Positions 22,166 through 35,800 of a stretch of DNA of 64,000 nt are shown in pieces. Source of the stretch: Orychophragmus violaceus (lineage: Eukaryota > Streptophyta > Magnoliopsida > Brassicales > Brassicaceae); NCBI GenBank assembly GCA_030180135.1, contig CM058232.1, positions 89,516,630-89,580,629 of the forward strand, given 5' to 3'. Numbering within the stretch: the stretch's first letter is position 1; every line of letters begins with the position of its first letter. Made by a program: the position numbers and the translations under genes. The notes beneath the pieces are model-generated. The model ran no database searches. It saw only the letters and a program-made list of their open reading frames with translations, and was not told the origin of the DNA.

Positions 22166-24626
22166 TGTAACACCCCCGATGCGGACTACAGACAATAACC
22201 AAACCGGATATGTCACAAGACATGAACACCGTGGACGGTCCAGCCCGTCCAAAGGTTAGGCTGATCCGTTCGCGATATCCAACCCTCTTGACTAAGGACT
22301 AAGGCTTGCCAACCCGTACCAAAGTCGAGAGTTGTGTCGACTCGGACTAAGTCACGTATCATTAGGCGTTAGAGGGTTGTTCCTGAACATACATTATGCC
22401 TCGCAGCAAAATAAGATGTAGTCAATATAAAAATCTAGGTCCGGATTCCCCAAATGACTTTAATATTGAAAACATCATATTTACTTTACGTACTTAGGTT
22501 TGGATGTACAACCAACTCCGAAACCTACTCCGGCTTCCTAAGTCCGAGACCGACTTACTACCTATCCCGTCCCTAAGGTTTCCTGCGAAACAAAAATTGC
22601 ATAATGAGCAACCTAGGGTTACCCAGTGAGTCGAGGACCCGCTAAACGCAACGTTAGTTCCCAGCCCAACCCATAGCCGAAGCATAAGCAAATAAACGTG
22701 AAACAACAATAATCCAGTTCACGATAACCAATAACGCAAGCAAAAGAATGAATAAGTAAGCGAACATGATTAACCGTTCATGAATGCATTCCTCATCTTA
22801 TGTCTAGACTCTCTAGACACGATAATCTTACCACCATGCATGGGTCCAAAATGCATTGGCGCCACCACCCATTCTCTCTCGTGACCGCCCGCGATCATTC
22901 ACCACAAAGGATCGTGATCCATACAAGGATCGTGATCCATACGTCACATCCGATTGTGGGGACCACAATTCCCTCGGGTTCCTGATTACGGAGATCTCTA
23001 TCTCTCAGGATCATGTCGTCAAACGATGCTCGGCCATGGGAATGACCCAAGTAACCCTCCGAGCTTGCTCCGAATCCACGGAGACTTCACGGGTGGCGCC
23101 GATAGAATTTTACCTAGAGTATCTACGCATACCCTAGGTCGCACGTCTTATCCTGTATGAACACTCACAATATGCAGTCAATATATCATAAAAGACGTGG
23201 TGAAGTGAAAAGGATCCGAAGATCACGGCAGACACCATGGCCTGATCATAACCGAAAGGGAGACTCGCCCTGATAACCAATACCCAGTGAGGACGGATTC
23301 TAGGAATACCGCTATCTCTACTTTATACTAGCACAACATCAAAGAAACGAGTCCAAGGTTAATAACACCTTACACCCAACGCCTGAAGGCCCTCAAACAA
23401 TCTACGTCCGTTTGTGTTTACCTGGCCCGAAGACCACACACTTCCGAACACCTACGGGCTCGAAGCCTCACACACGTGCCATTACGCACATTCCGGAGGG
23501 CTCGTCACACCCTCCCCGACGACAAGGCCGTGTACCATTCCCGTTATACAAGCCTTCCACACAAGGCCCTAAAAGAGTTCTATCACACATAGCCTTCACA
23601 CACAAATAAGGTTTTCGGTTTAGTGATAACCTATTGTCTAGATTCCGTTTTTGGTTTAAGTGACATCCTATATTCTAGGTGCTTTTCAATCACATCAACG
23701 CAAATCATCCGCTAGATCTACACTACCTAGGAAAGTACTATTAAACGAGGACTAATGTCCCAATATTGCAGTAGAATAGAGAAGAGATCACGTTCGGTCT
23801 TCACCTTAGTCTAGATATGAAGAACGAAAGTAGATCTGATTAAACCGGCTACAGATTTGGAGATTCTGCACACAGATCTAGGGTTTTAGACGACAGATCT
23901 AGAGAAAGAGAACGGATCTAGGGTTTCGGGAAACATATTTGAGTAAAAGAGGAAGATACAGTTCCGATCTACAACTTCTATCCATCAGAAGCATAGATCT
24001 GAAGCAAATTTGAGAGAGAGAGAGCGAGAGAGACGAAAAGGGAGATAAGGTTCAGATATAAAACTTCTACGGATCAGATCTAATCTAGAAGCATAGATCT
24101 GAAGCATATCTGGGGTTTGGAAGAAGAGAACGAAGTAGATCTAAGATCTGGAGATCCTCACCTTAAGAACGTGAAGAACGAAGGGATCTGTACTCAAACG
24201 AATCAAGAATACGATGACTCGGGGTTCAGGATCAGAAGCGGGAGCGAACGGCATTCTCCGGTGACTTTTCTGGTGGTTTGCAGCGGCTCCGGACGGGGGC
24301 TGGCCGGCGGTCACGGCGGCGGTCGGTGCTCCAGCGGTCGTTCAGTCGGCGGTGGCTGGCCGGCGGTCGGCGGCGGCTACTGACTGGTCATCGGTCGGCG
24401 GCTGGCTTGGGACACGGGCATAACTTTGTTGTCTCGAACTTTGTGCCAAATGAAAGGGGCTGATCCTCCTTTGATAGGGAATGGGGCTAGGATTTTCCCT
24501 TCCCTCGGGTTGGGCCATGGGCTTTTGGCCCAATCTCTCTTTTTCTTTGGGCTCAAGCAATTCTCCTTGGCCCTTTTCTCCTATTTCTTTGGGCTCAAGT
24601 AATGGGTCCAAAATCGGGCCATTACA
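22166..24626 (-). repeat. Array LTR 2
   Basis: Complete at 2461 bp. It runs from TGTAATGG (24626) to TGTTACA (22166) on the minus strand. The would-be TATA box reads CTATCAAAG. Confidence 0.9.
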
Positions 24627-24985
24627 ATTCTCCCCCACCAACAGTGAATTCGGCCCCGAATTCGTCCCGCTACTAGGTTCCACAAACAACTCTGGATGGC
24701 TTAGCTTAAATGGCTGCTCGGGGTCCCAAACATCAACCTGAATTCCGTCTCTCTCCCAACGAACCAAGATCATCTTGGTTTTCTTTCCATTGAACTCTGA
24801 TTCTCGGCGGTCCAAGACTTTGACCGGCTTACTCGTTACTGACCAATTACGGTTGACATCTGACGACGGCTTGGACAATATTAGTTCCTGTTCACGAACA
24901 CCTTCCGCAGAACCGACACATGGAACACTTTGTGGAAACCTGACAGCTCTTGCGGTAGCTCTAACCTATACGCCACAACACCAAC
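24627..24985 (-). pseudogene. Chromovirus integrase tail fragment, copy 2
   Basis: 359 bp. The tail PVKVLDRRESEFNGKKTKM...WDPEQPFKLSHPELF aligns with the chromodomain-like C-terminus of plant chromovirus integrases. It is followed by a GGTGGGGGAGAAT purine tract and the LTR. Confidence 0.85.
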
Positions 24986-27444
24986 TGTAACACCCCCGAT
25001 GCGGACTACAGACAATAACCAAACCGGATATGTCACAAGACATGAAAACCGTGGACGGTCCAGCCCGTCCAAAGGTTAGGCTGATCCGTTCGCGATATCC
25101 AACCCTCTTGACTAAGGACTAAGGCTTGCCAACCCGTACCAAAGTCGAGAGTTGTGTCGACTCGGACTAAGTCACGTATCATTAGGCGTTAGAGGGTTGT
25201 TCCTGAACATACATTATGCCTCGCAACAAAATAAGATGTAGTCAATATAAAAATCTAGGTCCGGATTCCCCAAATGACTTTAATATTGAAAACATCATAT
25301 TTACTTTACGTACTTAGGTTTGGATGTACAACCAACTCCGAAACCTACTCCGGCTTCCTAAGTCCGAGACCGACTTACTACCTATCCCGTCCCTAAGGTT
25401 TCCTGCGAAACAAAAATTGCATAATGAGCAACCTAGGGTTACCCAGTGAGTCGAGGACCCGCTAAACGCAACGTTAGTTCCCAGCCCAACCCATAGCCGA
25501 AGCATAAGCAAATAAACGTGAAACAACAATAATCCAGTTCACGATAACCAATAACGCAAGCAAAAGAATGAATAAGTAAGCGAACATGATTAACCGTTCA
25601 TGAATGCATTCCTCATCTTATGTCTAGACTCTCTAGACACGATAATCTTACCACCATGCATGGGTCCAAAATGCATTGGCGCCACCACCCATTCTCTCTC
25701 GTGACCGCCCGCGATCATTCACCACAAAGGATCGTGATCCATACAAGGATCGTGATCCATACGTCACATCCGATTGTGGGGACCACAATTCCCTCGGGTT
25801 CCTGATTACGGAGATCTCTATCTCTCAGGATCATGTCGTCAAACGATGCTCGGCCATGGGAATGACCCAAGTAACCCTCCGAGCTTGCTCCGAATCCACG
25901 GAGACTTCACGGGTGGCGCCGATAGAATTTTACCTAGAGTATCTACGCATACCCTAGGTCGCACGTCTTATCCTGTATGAACACTCACAATATGCAGTCA
26001 ATATATCATAAAAGACGTGGTGAAGTGAAAAGGATCCGAAGATCACGGCAGACACCATGGCCTGATCATAACCGAAAGGGAGACTCGCCCTGATAACCAA
26101 TACCCAGTGAGGACGGATTCTAGGAATACCGCTATCTCTACTTTATACTAGCACAACATCAAAGAAACGAGTCCAAGGTTAATAACACCTTACACCCAAC
26201 GCCTGAAGGCCCTCAAACAATCTACGTCCGTTTGTGTTTACCTGGCCCGAAGACCACACACTTCCGAACACCTACGGGCTCGAAGCCTCACACACGTGCC
26301 ATTACGCACATTCCGGAGGGCTCGTCACACCCTCCCCGACGACAAGGCCGTGTACCATTCCCGTTATACAAGCCTTCCACACAAGGCCCTAAAAGAGTTC
26401 TATCACACATAGCCTTCACACACAAATAAGGTTTTCGGTTTAGTGATAACCTATTGTCTAGATTCCGTTTTTGGTTTAAGTGACATCCTATATTCTAGGT
26501 GCTTTTCAATCACATCAACGCAAATCATCCGCTAGATCTACACTACCTAGGAAAGTACTATTAAACGAGGACTAATGTCCCAATATTGCAGTAGAATAGA
26601 GAAGAGATCACGTTCGGTCTTCACCTTAGTCTAGATATGAAGAACGAAAGTAGATCTGGTTAAACCGGCTACAGATTTGGAGATTCTGCACACAGATCTA
26701 GGGTTTTAGACGACAGATCTAGAGAAAGAGAACGGATCTAGGGTTTCGGGAAACATATTTGAGTAAAAGAGGAAGATACAGTTCCGATCTACAACTTCTA
26801 TCCATCAGAAGCATAGATCTGAAGCAGATTTGAGAGAGAGAGAGAGAGAGACGAAAAGGGAGATAAGGTTCAGATATAAAACTTCTACGGATCAGATCTA
26901 ATCTAGAAGCATAGATCTGAAGCATATCTGGGGTTTGGAAGAAGAGAACGAAGTAGATCTAAGATCTGGAGATCCTCACCTTAAGAACGTGAAGAACGAA
27001 GGGATCTGTACTCAAACGAATCAAGAAGACGATGACTCGGGGTTCAGGATCAGAAGCGGGAGCGAACGGCGTTCTCCGGTGACTTTTCTGGTGGTTTGCA
27101 GCGGCTCCGGACGGGGGCTGGCCGGCGGTCACGGCGGCGGTCGGTGCTCCAGCGGTCGTTCAGTCGGCGGTGGCTGGCCGGCGGTCGGCGGCGGCTACTG
27201 ACTGGTCATCGGTCGGCGGCTGGCTTGGGACACGGGCATAACTTTGTTGTCTCGAACTTTGTGCCAAATGAAAGGGGCTGATCCTCCTTTGATAGGGAAT
27301 GGGGCTAGGATTTTCCCTTCCCTCGGGTTGGGCCATGGGCTTTTGGCCCAATCTCTCTTTTTCTTTGGGCTCAAGCAATTCTCCTTGGCCCTTTTCTCCT
27401 ATTTCTTTGGGCTCAAGTAATGGGTCCAGAATCGGGCCATTACA
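24986..27444 (-). repeat. Array LTR 3
   Basis: Complete at 2459 bp, with the same edges as LTR 2. The TATA position again reads CTATCAAAG. Confidence 0.9.
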
Positions 27445-27803
27445 ATTCTCCCCCACCAACAGTGAATTCGGCCCCGAATTCGTCCCGCTACTAGGTTCCA
27501 CAAAAAACTCTGGATGGCTTAGCTTAAATGGCTGCTCGGGGTCCCAAACATCAACCTGAATTCCGTCTCTCTCCCAACGAACCAAGATCATCTTGGTTTT
27601 CTTTCCATTGAACTCTGATTCTCGGCGGTCCAAGACTTTGACCGGCTTACTCGTTACTGACCAATTACGGTTGACATCTGACGACGGCTTGGACAATATT
27701 AGTTCCTGTTCACGAACACCTTCCGCAGAACCGACACATGGAACACTTTGTGGAAACCTGACAGCTCTTGCGGTAGCTCTAACCTATACGCCACCACACC
27801 AAC
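27445..27803 (-). pseudogene. Chromovirus integrase tail fragment, copy 3
   Basis: 359 bp and near-identical to copy 2, with the same one-base shift after VSVLRK. Confidence 0.85.
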
Positions 27804-30264
27804 TGTAACACCCCCGATGCGGACTACAGACAATAACCAAACCGGATATGTCACAAGACATGAAAACCGTGGACGGTCCAGCCCGTCCAAAGGTTAGGCT
27901 GATCCGTTCGCGATATCCAACCCTCTTGACTAAGGACTAAGGCTTGCCAACCCGTACCAAAGTCGAGAGTTGTGTCGACTCGGACTAAGTCACGTATCAT
28001 TAGGCGTTAGAGGGTTGTTCCTGAACATACATTATGCCTCGCAGCAAAATAAGATGTAGTCAATATAAAAATCTAGGTCCGGATTCCCCAAATGACTTTA
28101 ATATTGAAAACATCATATTTACTTTACGTACTTAGGTTTGGATGTACAACCAACTCCGAAACCTACTCCGGCTTCCTAAGTCCGAGACCGACTTACTACC
28201 TATCCCGTCCCTAAGGTTTCCTGCGAAACAAAAATTGCATAATGAGCAACCTAGGGTTACCCAGTGAGTCGAGGACCCGCTAAACGCAACGTTAGTTCCC
28301 AGCCCAACCCATAGCCGAAGCATAAGCAAATAAACGTGAAACAACAATAATCCAGTTCACGATAACCAATAACGCAAGCAAAAGAATGAATAAGTAAGCG
28401 AACATGATTAACCGTTCATGAATGCATTCCTCATCTTATGTCTAGACTCTCTAGACACGATAATCTTACCACCATGCATGGGTCCAAAATGCATTGGCGC
28501 CACCACCCATTCTCTCTCGTGACCGCCCGCGATCATTCACCACAAAGGATCGTGATCCATACAAGGATCGTGATCCATACGTCACATCCGATTGTGGGGA
28601 CCACAATTCCCTCGGGTTCCTGATTACGGAGATCTCTATCTCTCAGGATCATGTCGTCAAACGATGCTCGGCCATGGGAATGACCCAAGTAACCCTCCGA
28701 GCTTGCTCCGAATCCACGGAGACTTCACGGGTGGCGCTGATAGAATTTTACCTAGAGTATCTACGCATACCCTAGGTCGCACGTCTTATCCTGTATGAAC
28801 ACTCACAATATGCAGTCAATATATCATAAAAGACGTGGTGAAGTGAAAAGGATCCGAAGATCACGGCAGACACCATGGCCTGATCATAACCGAAAGGGAG
28901 ACTCGCCCTGATAACCAATACCCAGTGAGGACGGATTCTAGGAATACCGCTATCTCTACTTTATACTAGCACAACATCAAAGAAACGAGTCCAAGGTTAA
29001 TAACACCTTACACCCAACGCCTGAAGGCCCTCAAACAATCTACGTCCGTTTGTGTTTACCTGGCCCGAAGACCACACACTTCCGAACACCTACGGGCTCG
29101 AAGCCTCACACACGTGCCATTACGCACATTCCGGAGGGCTCGTCACACCCTCCCCGACGACAAGGCCGTGTACAATTCCCGTTATACAAGCCTTCCACAC
29201 AAGGCCCTAAAAGAGTTCTATCACACATAGCCTTCACACACAAATAAGGTTTTCGGTTTAGTGATAACCTATTGTCTAGATTCCGTTTTTGGTTTAAGTG
29301 ACATCCTATATTCTAGGTGCTTTTCAATCACATCAACGCAAATCATCCGCTAGATCTACACTACCTAGGAAAGTACTATTAAACGAGGACTAATGTCCCA
29401 ATATTGCAGTAGAATAGAGAAGAGATCACGTTCGGTCTTCACCTTAGTCTAGATATGAAGAACGAAAGTAGATCTGGTTAAACCGGCTACAGATTTGGAG
29501 ATTCTGCACACAGATCTAGGGTTTTAGACGACAGATCTAGAGAAAGAGAACGGATCTAGGGTTTCGGGAAACATATTTGAGTAAAAGAGGAAGATACAGT
29601 TCCGATCTACAACTTCTATCCATCAGAAGCATAGATCTGAAGCAGATTTGAGAGAGAGAGAGAGAGAGAGACGAAAAGGGAGATAAGGTTCAGATATAAA
29701 ACTTCTACGGATCAGATCTAATCTAGAAGCATAGATCTGAAGCATATCTGGGGTTTGGAAGAAGAGAACGAAGTAGATCTAAGATCTGGAGATCCTCACC
29801 TTAAGAACGTGAAGAACGAAGGGATCTGTACTCAAACGAATCAAGAAGACGATGACTCGGGGTTCAGGATCAGAAGCGGGAGCGAACGGCGTTCTCCGGT
29901 GACTTTTCTGGTGGTTTGCAGCGGCTCCGGATGGGGGCTGGCCGGCGGTCACGGCGGCGGTCGGTGCTCCAGCGGTCGTTCAGTCGGCGGTGGCTGGCCG
30001 GCGGTCGGCGGCGGCTACTGACTGGTCATCGGTCGGCGGCTGGCTTGGGACACGGGCATAACTTTGTTGTCTCGAACTTTGTGCCAAATGAAAGGGGCTG
30101 ATCCTCCTTTTATAGGGAATGGGGCTAGGATTTTCCCTTCCCTCGGGTTGGGCCATGGGCTTTTGGCCCAATCTCTCTTTTTCTTTGGGCTCAAGCAATT
30201 CTCCTTGGCCCTTTTCTCCTATTTCTTTGGGCTCAAGTAATGGGTCCAGAATCGGGCCATTACA
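27804..30264 (-). repeat. Array LTR 4 (TATA box intact)
   Basis: Complete at 2461 bp. Unlike LTRs 1-3 it reads CTATAAAAG at 30115-30107 on the minus strand. Confidence 0.9.
30107..30115 (-). promoter_or_regulatory. TATA box of array LTR 4
   Basis: CTATAAAAG sits about 150 bp inside the LTR, where a promoter is expected. The three sister LTRs carry CTATCAAAG at the same place. Confidence 0.55.
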
Positions 30265-30623
30265 ATTCTCCCCCACCAACAGTGAATTCGGCCCCGAATT
30301 CGTCCCGCTACTAGGTTCCACAAACAACTCTGGATGGCTTAGCTTAAATGGCTGCTCGGGGCCCCAAACATCAACCTGAATTCCGTCTCTCTCCCAACGA
30401 ACCAAGATCATCTTGGTTTTCTTTCCATTGAACTCTGATTTTCGGCGGTCCAAGACTTTGACCGGCTTACTCGTTACTGACCAATTACGGTTGACATCTG
30501 ACGACGGCTTGGACAATATTAGTTCCTATTCACGAACACCTTCCGCAGAACCGACACATGGAACACTTTGTGGAAACCTGACAGCTCTTGCGGTAGCTCT
30601 AACCTATACGCCACCACACCAAC
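30265..30623 (-). pseudogene. Chromovirus integrase tail, copy next to the nested insertion
   Basis: This is the natural 3' continuation of the pol that stops at 45200. Pol there ends ...FVIVEKVG and this fragment begins VGVVAYRLELPQEL, sharing the target-duplicated GTTGG (CCAAC on the plus strand). The frame is shifted once after VSVLRK, then reads the chromodomain-like tail. Confidence 0.85.
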
Positions 30624-33220
30624 TGTAACACCCCCGATGCGGACTACAGACAATAACCAAACCGGATATGTCACAAGACATGAACACCGTGGACGGTCCA
30701 GCCCGTCCAAAGGTTAGGCTGATCCGTTCGCGATATCCAACCCTCTTGACTAAGGACTAAGGCTTGCCAACCCGTACCAAAGTCGAGAGTTGTGTCGACT
30801 CGGACTAAGTCACGTATCATTAGGCGTTAGAGGGTTGTTCCTGAACATACATTATGCCTCGCAGCAAAATAAGATGTAGTCAATATAAAAATCTAGGTCC
30901 GGATTCCCCAAATGACTTTAATATTGAAAACATCATATTTACTTTACGTACTTAGGTTTGGATGTACAACCAACTCCGAAACCTACTCCGGCTTCCTAAG
31001 TCCGAGACCGACTTACTACCTATCCCGTCCCCAAGGTTTCCTGCGAAACAAAAATTGCATAATGAGCAACCTAGGGTTACCCAGTGAGTCGAGGACCCGC
31101 TAAACGCAACGTTAGTTCCCAGCCCAACCCATAGACGAAGCATAAGCAAATAAACGTGAAACAACAATAATCCAGTTCACGATAACCAATAACGCAAGCA
31201 AAAGAATGAATAAGTAAGCGAACATGATTAACCGTTCATTAATGCATTCCTCATCTTATGTCTAGACTCTCTAGACACGATAATCTTACCACCATGCATG
31301 GGTCCAAAATGCATTGGCGCCACCACCCATTCTCTCTCGTGACCGCCCGCGATCCTTCACCACAAAGGATCGTGATCCATACAAGGATCGTGATCCATAC
31401 GTCACATCCGATTGTGGGGACCACAATTCCCTCGGGTTCCTGATTACGGAGATCTCTATCTCTCAGGATCATGTCGTCAAATGATGCTCGGCCATGGGAA
31501 TGACCCAAGTAACCCTCCGAGCTTGCTCCGAATCCACGGAGACTTCACGGGTGGCGCCGATAGAATTTTACCTAGAGTATCTACGCATACCCTAGGTCGC
31601 ACGTCTTATCCTGTATGAACACTCACAATATGCAGTCAATATATCATAAAAGACGTGGTGAAGTGAAAAGGATCCGAAGATCACGGCAGACACCATGGCC
31701 TGATCATAACCGAAAGCGAGACTCGCACTGATAACCGATACCGCGGAGCTACCGCATCTTCACCCCTCGGGCCAACAATTTTTCTTCTCAACATGCATGA
31801 TCACCACATTCTCAAAGAAATATATCAACCATTTCCAAGAGAATTAATTCAAGGAAAAGAACATATCAGCCAACTCATGCATGCCACAATTCAACAATTT
31901 ATAGGTTATGAATACATCAAGTAAACTATATCATGAACCAAAACAATGCATGCATAAAACGCAACCACACAAGCCAGAAAGAATTAATACTCAAAGTATT
32001 ACAATCCTAAAAGCAAAAACTGCAGAGAAAACGTTATTCCTATCTACTGGGACTCACTTTACTCTAGCTTGGTTTTGGGGCAGTTTCTGCCTTTGGGTGG
32101 ATGGACTAAGGATCTTGGCTTGAACATGGTTTCCTAGCTTCCTGGGTTTATCCCACATGCTCCTACACCTCTTGAGCTTCTCCTAGTGCTGAGGATAGCT
32201 CACGTAATCACCCTAATCACTCCACAGCCTTCTCTTTGCTCACACCTCTCTTTTCTCTCTTTTCTTCCTCGGTTTCTCTCTTTTCTTTTCTTGCGGTTTT
32301 TCTCTCTAAAAATGGCTAAGGAAGCATGGAGAATGTTCAGAAGTGAGCTCTGGAGGTGTTTATATAGTCTAGAAGGTCAGGAGACAGGTTTCACAAGTGT
32401 TGGCATGGATGGGACATTCCATGCAAATGGGATCAAAATGTTCTTCCTTTGAATGTGGAGGTTACACCTCTCCTAACCATGCCTTCCTTTTGTTCTGGAG
32501 CCGCCATCTGAGTCCTCTGAGGCTTCTGGCTATGACTGGTGGCGGTTGATAGTGTGCATGGCTCATCTAACTTTGTTTTGGTCATGCAACGCGCGCTCGG
32601 CAATAACCAGTCCCACGCGGTCTGATCCGTTCCATCCCGTCTTCCATCCGCTCCTTACTGTAATCAACCACGCCTTCTACTCACTGATTATTGAGTGGAA
32701 TGTGATCATTATGGTGTCACGCATGGGCGTTAAACATCCTGATAAAGGTTTCGGGTGACGGTTGCACTTTTATCGGTTTTATAGCAAAAACTGTCCCGTC
32801 ACCAAAACTGTTCATTTTTGCCATTTCCATACTGTTCTAAGCCATGCAAATCCTCCTCACTATTCCTTCTTAATCTTATTCTTGATCCTCCTGATGATCC
32901 TGGCTTGCGACTGTACTGGAACGCACTTTCTCGTCCCGATGCCCGAACCTTGTCGCGCGCCAGATTCTTGTATCTTCCATAACTTCCCGCTCGTTGGTCC
33001 GTTTCAGCTCCTGTTTCTTTCTAACTTTATATTTTTACTTCCTTTATCACTTTATGATGATTTCTGAACATCCACGTGTGCCTTATGGTGACGCTTCAAA
33101 TTGGCCGTTATTGATCGCTTACCGATATTTCTTTATCCTGCTTTGCAGTTTTACCAGACCGTTCCTATCCTTGTTTGTTGATTTGGCCGGCTATGTCTAT
33201 TTAATAAACGGGTTATTACA
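30624..33220 (-). repeat. 3' LTR of the gag-only element
   Basis: 2597 bp, TGTAATAACCCG (33220) to TGTTACA (30624) on the minus strand. From 30624 to about 31735 it is almost identical to array LTRs 2-4; beyond 31735 it matches only the 5' LTR at 43905-45199. The switch occurs in a short shared GATAACC stretch. Confidence 0.88.
32359..32367 (-). promoter_or_regulatory. TATA box of the 3' LTR
   Basis: CTATATAAA on the minus strand; the equivalent in the 5' LTR is 44338-44346. A pyrimidine/purine-rich leader follows. Confidence 0.55.
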
Positions 33221-34535
33221 TTCTCCCCTATTCCAATTGTGAGAAGCACCTTCATCCCTTCATGGTGTTTCTGAGCAAAACTCCTTTGGCCACTTGAGTA
33301 GTATAATGTTGTATCCCCTCTTGATGATTGCTTTGGTCCGAACTTCCATACTTCAGGCTTGGACATCCTATCTTCGAATTTCTATGATGGTGTCTTCTTC
33401 CTCTAATATTGCATCTGTTTTGGTGTTTTCCTTGGCTTTTGCACATTCCTCCTTCGTTTTCATCTTCTTTCTTATTGATTTTACATTCGACCTTTGCCTT
33501 TTAGACTTTTCCTTTCATGTCTGATCTTTTCTCCTCATATGACATCTTCCTAGTTATGTGATCATATTTTCCTCATGGCCTTACTGTCAGATCCAAACAC
33601 TTGCCTTGCCTTAGGTTGGTCCTCTCGTTTTATGTAGCATTTCCGTCCAAACCGTCTTGCTGGGATAAAACCGTCCGGCCTCTTCATTTTCCTAAGGTAC
33701 TTAACTCTGTCTTTGGTGTGTCCGCTCTGGCCGTCACCAATCGTGATCCTATCTCACTTGATATTCTCTTTTACTTAGCAAAATATCCCTTGCAACTCTG
33801 ATCTTCAGCCAACCTCAATTCGCTTCATTTACTTAACTAAATTTTTCCTTCTTCTTGAAGACGCTTCTTCGCACTTGTTCTGAACTTGTGATTTGCTTAT
33901 CACCTTAAGTTCCATCCGAGTTTCCCTTTCTCGATCTTCCTTATGTTCCGCTCTCACGCTCACACCGATCCTTCTTCCTTTTTGTTCTTTTGTCCGGTCA
34001 CATCCCATCCTTTCCTTGTCAAGGGGTTTGGTTTTTGTTTTGGTTTCACGGTTTCAGGGTCACTTTCCCTAACACACTGCTGTCTTAATACTAAGGTTTA
34101 TGGGATCACTCTTTCTCGGTTACCTAAGGATTCTAACACACCAAACCAAAACGGGTTAAGAATCCAAACTTAATTAAAAACTAATCTCGATAGTTAAACA
34201 GTAAACACAGACCATCACACCAAATTTTTCATATTCAAGCCATATATCTTACATCTAGCATGCTTACATCCACACATTCATGCATTACCCATTCACACTA
34301 AGTTCAAAACCTATTTACAAGCATGTACCTAACGTACCATGCCTTCAAGCACACACACACACACAAGTGCTTTCACAACACAAACCAAATTTAAACATGC
34401 ATTATTTTATCTCACAATAAGCATGCACATCCACACACAAACACACAAACAGTAAGAGAAGTGTTAGTCAGCACCCTTTCCATACCTCAGCCTTTGGTCA
34501 TGAAAAAGGTCCGGTCTAACTAACTAGCTTCTAAT
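33221..34535 (-). other. 3' non-coding interior of the gag-only element
   Basis: A purine tract lies directly at 33221-33230. The rest is T-rich on the plus strand, with a (CA)n tract near 34349 and no conserved coding frame. Confidence 0.5.
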
Positions 34536-35800
34536 TCAGCTTCTTGTTTCCTTGGCATCGGATTCTTCTTCGGCTCTGCTTCCAGACGAAGAGTTTGACG
34601 GCTGAGACAAGGGAGGATAGGAATCTGTGAAGGAACAATCCACCTCGCGTTGCCTCGTCATGCCGCATAATCCACAGGATCTTAGTGCGCCCAGTCCTAC
34701 TCTCATGTATGGGCAAGTATGCGTGAAGTGATCATGTTCTCCACACATTCCGAAAACAAGCATCCCTGGTGGTCGTACTGACTTCCGTGCCTGGGATAAA
34801 AGCCTTAAGGGGCGGTTGGGAAGTACCACCGGCCGCCTACTTCCTAGTGTACCACTTATCCCGCTTTCAGTCTGTTTCTCCTTATCCTGAGGATGCGTGC
34901 TGGATTCTCCAATCTCGTAATCCCTTCTTTCCTTCCGCTTCCTTTAAGCCAATCTTTGAGCTATACTCTCCTCACTTTCCGTTTAGTCAGTCTGCCTTGG
35001 TTCCGATCCCTGATCTCTTTTTGGTTTCCACTTTTCTCTTGGTCCATCTCCTGGGTGGTCGGTATGTCCAAACAATCCCAACATGGCTGCATTCCCCACT
35101 GAAGGAGGTCTGTCAACGACGTCTGCTCTGCTGCCGTTCATTGTTTCCAGACTTGTTGGGCATAGTACGCCTCATCAGCCTTCCGAGCCCGCTCTTGTTC
35201 TGCTGTTTCTTCTCCTGAATGCACACTCATCGTTTCCGGTTGTGGCTACGGATACTCCTGCTCGACCGTGACCGGTTTAGTAGGCATGTGCTGGTAAGTG
35301 CAACCAAGTGAGAATGTGTATGGGACAAAAGGTGCTGGTTGGTTGTCATCGCTCTCCGAGATGGTCATGGAGATATCAGATAAGAGATTGATCACCGGCG
35401 GTTCCGGAGGTTCGAAGATTTACAAGTCTGATTCATTGGTTGGAACTGCCCTGAACCCAGTTCGCCAGTACGTTTCCAGTGTTAAAGGTTCTTGCGCTGA
35501 ATTCCCGAGTGACAAGTTAGCAAAATAGTCTTGATCCGTGAGGCTAGAGGTGTAGTCGGACATTCCCGAATCGAACTCATTAGAGTCAATGACGTATACT
35601 TCATGGACGGATCCCGAGTCGTCACTACTGTCATCCTCAATCAAGTAGATTTCTTCAAGGGAGTCTGAGCTATCCCCGGAGTCGCTGGAATCTTCCCTTG
35701 AATTTGATCCAGTCGATCCATAGTATCCCGTCATACTGTTCTCATTGCCCAACTGATTCCGTCCCCCATATCTACCATCCCGTCCGTCACCTGTTGACAT
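34536..35800 (-). pseudogene. Degenerate gag-like frames of the non-autonomous element
   Basis: On the minus strand, 35800-35420 encodes an acidic Ser/Asp/Glu-rich segment (DSSDSGDSSDSLEEIYLIED). Around 35226-34850 the frame is interrupted by stops but contains an EETAEQERARKADEAYYAQQ stretch. At 34829-34536 a CGEHDHFTHTC motif keeps the last three ligands of a CCHC zinc knuckle; the first Cys appears as Phe. Position after a primer-binding site and zinc-knuckle character suggest gag. There is no pol. I do not recognise the exact family. Confidence 0.45.

Larger units (their letters stand above)
20096..30623 (-). repeat. Tandem array of LTR + pol-tail units, ~2.82-kb period
   Basis: Four LTR copies (the first truncated) alternate with four copies of a ~359-bp fragment of chromovirus integrase tail. 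Landmark offsets are 2797, 2818 and 2820 bp. Units are nearly identical, with scattered single-base changes and variable (GA)n length. The first unit lacks 23 bp at ~21960 and 58 bp at ~20171. Each junction repeats the same two edges: PPT/TGTAATGG on one side and TGTTACA/GTTGG on the other. This is the pattern left by unequal crossing-over between LTRs. Confidence 0.93.

Noticed and set aside
24342..24878. 178-codon open frame on the minus strand, repeated at 27160 and 29980
   Set aside because: It is the chromodomain-like integrase tail running on through the purine tract into the LTR; the second half is LTR sequence, not a gene.
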